A DNA stretch of 64,000 nucleotides from CAYJAZ01 sp964368455 (GTDB taxonomy: Bacteria > Desulfobacterota > Desulfovibrionia > Desulfovibrionales > Desulfovibrionaceae), in NCBI GenBank assembly GCA_964368455.1, contig CAYJAZ010000001.1, positions 1 through 64,000 of the forward strand. Direction: 5' to 3'. Shown here piece after piece: positions 61,069 to 64,000 of this stretch. The position numbers and the translations under genes are program-made. The notes under the pieces were generated by a model. The model had not been told where the DNA came from, did not search any database, and saw only the letters and a list, made by a program, of their open reading frames with translations. Position 1 is the first letter of the stretch; each line of letters starts with the position of its first letter.

Positions 61069-61728
61069 ATGCAAGAAGACTATCAATTCCCCGAAGGATT
61101 TAAAAGTTTTATAGAAAATAACTCACTTGAAATGCCACCTATTCCGCCTTCTTTAATCTCTTCGCTTGAAGAAATTGAATATAATAGATTTGCTACAGAT
61201 ACTAGAAATCTCAATATCACAAATGCTTTTTTGAGTATAGATATGCTTAAATATGTTTTTCCAAGCAATGTAGGGCTTTTACCCTTTAATGTTTCAGAAG
61301 AAAACTTTAAAGAAACAGGGCAAAAAATAGGGCAAGAAGAAGACTATGAGCCTGCATACTGTGCCTTTGGCTTAAGTGGCTATGGTTTTCAAAACACTTC
61401 TTTCTATTATTTTGAAGAAAACGCAAATATAAAAATAGCGCTAAGATTGCCTTGGGCAAGAGTTTATAGCGACTTTCAAGTAGAAAAAGCAAACTTGAAA
61501 AAAGCTTTTATGCTTATAAAGATTATACAATTAGCAGAATTAGAAAATAAAAAACTTGTTATAGTTATTGATAATGCTCTTTGCGAGTGGAAACTCTATA
61601 AAGAAGCAGATGAAAGTGAAGAAGTGTTTGCACAAAGCAATTCTTTTACAGAATTACTTGAATTATTAGATTCTGATCTTATTGCTGAAATAAAAGGTTT
61701 TGAACACAGCAATTGGATGAGCGTATAG
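61069..61728 (+). CDS. Small acidic protein between the effector-like paralogues
   Basis: I do not recognise this 219-residue protein. It is acidic, soluble, and lacks a signal peptide, with FGLSGYGFQNTSFYYFEENANIK as a distinctive central segment. Its position between two paralogous effector-like genes, 50 bases after the first and 87 before the second, suggests a specific chaperone or antagonist. An AAAGGA site precedes the ATG. Confidence 0.6.
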   Translation: MQEDYQFPEGFKSFIENNSLEMPPIPPSLISSLEEIEYNRFATDTRNLNITNAFLSIDMLKYVFPSNVGLLPFNVSEENFKETGQKIGQEEDYEPAYCAFGLSGYGFQNTSFYYFEENANIKIALRLPWARVYSDFQVEKANLKKAFMLIKIIQLAELENKKLVIVIDNALCEWKLYKEADESEEVFAQSNSFTELLELLDSDLIAEIKGFEHSNWMSV

Positions 61729-61815
61729 TAAATAGTTATACTTTTTAAAATAAAAACTTTTTTGTAGCAACTTTGTTTGTGCAAAAAATAAAACCTTATA
61801 CTTTTGTGAGGAAAT

Positions 61816-64000
61816 ATGTCTACAGTTACAGGTTCAACGACTACAACTACTGTCACTCCAAGTGAAATTACAGTTCCTGATATTGCAACAACAACTACTG
61901 CTGCAAGTTCAGAAAGAGCAGAAAGAGCAGCTTCTCCTTCTATTGAAGCTGACGATCCAAGTGATATAGCAAGTGTCAATTCTCGTGATCTTGCATTAAG
62001 CCTTGACGCAAAAACTAGACAAACAGCTTCGGAAACACTTGAAAAATTACTTAGTAAAGACATTGTAAAGAGTATGCCACCGCGTCCAAGTTCTTGGAAA
62101 TTTATGGCCACTGCAGCATACGATAAAAACATGCAGGCTTTGCAAGCAGCTGCAAAAGAATGTGAAGCTACAGCAAGCAGACTTTCTGAAGCAAAGCTTG
62201 GTGACTTGCAAGAGCAAATTCGTAATCCCGCTGCCGGAAGCCCTCGTTCCGCTATAGAAGATTATATGGCAGCTCAATCTAAATTCCAAGACACATTAAA
62301 AAGTGCTATGAAAGCTCTTGGTCAAGAACAAAACCCTGTTCTTGCAGATTTTTTACGCACGAGTGAGTTTCGTCTTTCTGAATCAATGGCATTATATGTG
62401 CATCTCAATTCAAAAGCAGACGGTCTTAGTGCAAATGAAAGCAGCATGACTTTTGCAGAAGGTTTAGGCGTTTTAGCAAAAGAAATGCACGGGCACGACA
62501 AAGCAAATGAACAAATTGTGCAAGATTCTAGAAAATTTTTAACAGATCTTGAAGGCTTAGTTCAAAGAACACCTCCTAGTGAACTCAAGTCATTAATAGG
62601 AAGTGTTTCTGAATTTATTGATAGTATTGACAGAAAACTTGGCGAAATAAGTGGAAACAAGCCTCAAACAATAGAAAGAGAAGAGTTTGATACTTCGGTT
62701 AAACTTTATGCCTCTGACTTTAATACTGAAGAACTTGAGGCTTTGCGTGATGAATTTAAAGCTAAAATAAATACTTTATTGGCTTTTGAAGCAAAAACAG
62801 ATTTATCACAATTTATTGCCTCAAAGATAAGAGCAAGTTTACCAGATTTGCCTACCTCAGCTTTTGAACTAAGGCTTCCTACTTATCCTCTTAGCAAGCT
62901 AAAGCCTGAATTTGCAGGACTTTCAGAAGACGAATTAGAAGATCTCATTGATGATAATACATATACACCTGAAAAGATATATGAGCTATCTGCTTTTGAG
63001 CTGTCATTTGTAACAAGTGCACTCATGAAATATGAGGCAGCTACACGCTATCTTAAAACTGAAGATATGTTATTAGGAATGCTTGATCGTGGAGAAATTA
63101 CACCTGAAAGCTTGATAGCAAACCCAAAAGACACAGAACAGCCTCTTGTAGTAAAACTACTGACACAAGCACATCAAGACTTGGATTTTCTCGATAGAGC
63201 TCCAGATCCAGCATTAACTGTAGGCGCGATAATAAGTGATGCCAGAAAAATAGTAAATTCTAAAATCGATTTTTCTGACTATCTAGCCACAGCCTCAACT
63301 GAAGAAATAAGCCCTCTTGCTATTATTGAAGCTAAATTACGTGGCATTCCAGCTGAACATGTTTTAGGTGCAGAATTTACCTTTGAAACAACAGGAGAAA
63401 ATAGAGGCGGTGTAAATCGTGTAAAGTTTCTTAGCCTTACAACAAGTGCTGGCGAGAGCGAAGAAGTTGTTTTTAAAGCAGAAGCAAAGGCTCAAGAACA
63501 GCTTGTAGGGCAATTTGGCACTCCAGGCTATTCGGCTGACACACAAGTTATAAATGTTAATATTGCAAGTGGAATTGTGGCCTCTGCCATTGCCTGTGCA
63601 GACACTATAAGCGAAACAAGATTTGCTGTAGTTGATGGCGTTTTTGGCATGGCTATGGCTAAAGCCAAAGGCGTTCCCGTGTCTGATTTGCACTCAGATG
63701 ACAAAAACTTTACCATCACACTTGAGGATGGAAGCGAGGCAAAAGTTTCCTTTAGTGACTTGGTTACACATCTAAAAGACAAAGGCCTCTACCAAACAAT
63801 GCAACAAAACCTTATGCGTGAACTTTCTAAACTTGAATGGGCAGATGCTCTTTCTGGACAATTTGATAGACATACTGGAAACTATCTCATTGATATAAAT
63901 GAAGAAGGTAAAGTTAAAATAACAGGCATAGATAATGATCTTTCATTTAGTACAGTAAGAACAGGAATGTATAGTCTTAGCTTCACTCATGCCTCCTTGA
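61816..64000 (+). CDS. Large effector-like protein with kinase-like domain (paralogue 2, partial)
   Basis: An ATG after GAGGA opens a frame that stays open to the window end (728 codons). Like the first paralogue it begins with a Thr/Ala/Ser-rich segment (MSTVTGSTTTTTVTPSE), has mostly helical middle residues, and ends in the visible part with VFKAEAKAQ (Lys554), FGMAMAKAKGVP, GQFDRHTGNYLI (Asp684) and TGIDNDLSF (Asp706). The domain is clearly homologous to paralogue 1 (for example EAKLR-IPAEHV and KLEWADALSGQ are shared). The 22-residue spacing between the two acidic motifs is the same. The C-terminus lies outside the window. Confidence 0.75.
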   Translation, partial: MSTVTGSTTTTTVTPSEITVPDIATTTTAASSERAERAASPSIEADDPSDIASVNSRDLALSLDAKTRQTASETLEKLLSKDIVKSMPPRPSSWKFMATAAYDKNMQALQAAAKECEATASRLSEAKLGDLQEQIRNPAAGSPRSAIEDYMAAQSKFQDTLKSAMKALGQEQNPVLADFLRTSEFRLSESMALYVHLNSKADGLSANESSMTFAEGLGVLAKEMHGHDKANEQIVQDSRKFLTDLEGLVQRTPPSELKSLIGSVSEFIDSIDRKLGEISGNKPQTIEREEFDTSVKLYASDFNTEELEALRDEFKAKINTLLAFEAKTDLSQFIASKIRASLPDLPTSAFELRLPTYPLSKLKPEFAGLSEDELEDLIDDNTYTPEKIYELSAFELSFVTSALMKYEAATRYLKTEDMLLGMLDRGEITPESLIANPKDTEQPLVVKLLTQAHQDLDFLDRAPDPALTVGAIISDARKIVNSKIDFSDYLATASTEEISPLAIIEAKLRGIPAEHVLGAEFTFETTGENRGGVNRVKFLSLTTSAGESEEVVFKAEAKAQEQLVGQFGTPGYSADTQVINVNIASGIVASAIACADTISETRFAVVDGVFGMAMAKAKGVPVSDLHSDDKNFTITLEDGSEAKVSFSDLVTHLKDKGLYQTMQQNLMRELSKLEWADALSGQFDRHTGNYLIDINEEGKVKITGIDNDLSFSTVRTGMYSLSFTHASL

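Noticed and set aside
61596..62132. Minus-strand frame of 178 codons opposite the second effector-like gene
   Set aside because: It is the reverse of Thr/Ala-rich repeats of a gene with a strong start and a conserved paralogue.
1..64000. CRISPR array
   Set aside because: The direct repeats seen are few, differ in spacing and lack regular unique spacers; no cas genes are present.

Overview
The window is about 64 kb of AT-rich bacterial chromosome with dense short-spaced operons. A DsrC protein with both redox cysteines, a NifU/NifS pair, a heme/siroheme cluster, TctABC and TRAP carboxylate/sulfonate-type transporters, and several small proteins of the kind typical of Desulfovibrio genomes point to a low-GC, probably host-associated member of the Desulfovibrionaceae (on the Lawsonia/Bilophila side). 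This is inference from gene content; no 16S rRNA or tRNA gene was found.

Layout. 1-5.3 kb: palindromic repeats, a CBS-domain protein, dsrC, a DUF3781 protein, a Nudix hydrolase, a small unknown protein, ybeY and glnS (-). 5.4-9.7 kb: a tightly packed housekeeping run (YfbR-like HD protein, shikimate kinase-like protein, pgpA, ruvX, mltG, rlmH). 9.8-13.1 kb (-): a tctC-tctB-tctA transporter operon interrupted by hairpin repeats. 13.5-15.3 kb: a solitary oppD-type ATPase, a shortened DarP (YjgA) homologue, then a head-to-head pair of repeat elements. 15.5-25.9 kb: a TPR gene with a near-consensus sigma-54 promoter, a structured region that looks like a small RNA, a PLP aminotransferase, HD protein, ddl, fmt, a cysteine-cluster protein, another TPR protein, nifU, nifS, and an rluD-coaE gene fusion. 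26.4-29.3 kb: an autotransporter. 29.4-37.2 kb (-): a sugar operon (aldose/ketose isomerase, PFK-family kinase, GH31 glycosidase, TRAP DctQ-DctM-DctP). 37.5-41.5 kb: DtxR-like regulator, PHP phosphatase, precorrin-2 dehydrogenase, HemX-like protein and hemA. 41.6-46.1 kb: carB-carA in reversed order. 46.1-51.8 kb (-): sensor kinase, thiL, small membrane protein, tmk, YhaM-like RNase and a MobB-like GTPase. 52-57.5 kb: gyrB-gyrA-ilvN. 57.6-64 kb: a lipoprotein, then two large paralogous effector-like proteins with a kinase-like C-terminal domain flanking a small acidic protein; the second runs off the window end.

Most interesting points. (1) The paralogous pair at 58394-61018 and 61816-64000+, with Thr/Ala-rich disordered N-termini and a conserved Lys / DRHxGN / DND kinase-like signature; the first has a sigma-54 promoter. 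(2) The 29.4-37.2 kb operon, which may handle an anionic sugar; its GH31 enzyme has an Arg where YicI-type enzymes have Trp. (3) Three families of mosaic palindromic repeats whose hairpin stems change sequence but keep pairing, some inside the tct operon. (4) A probable small RNA at 16.2-16.4 kb with an exposed anti-Shine-Dalgarno-like C-rich segment.
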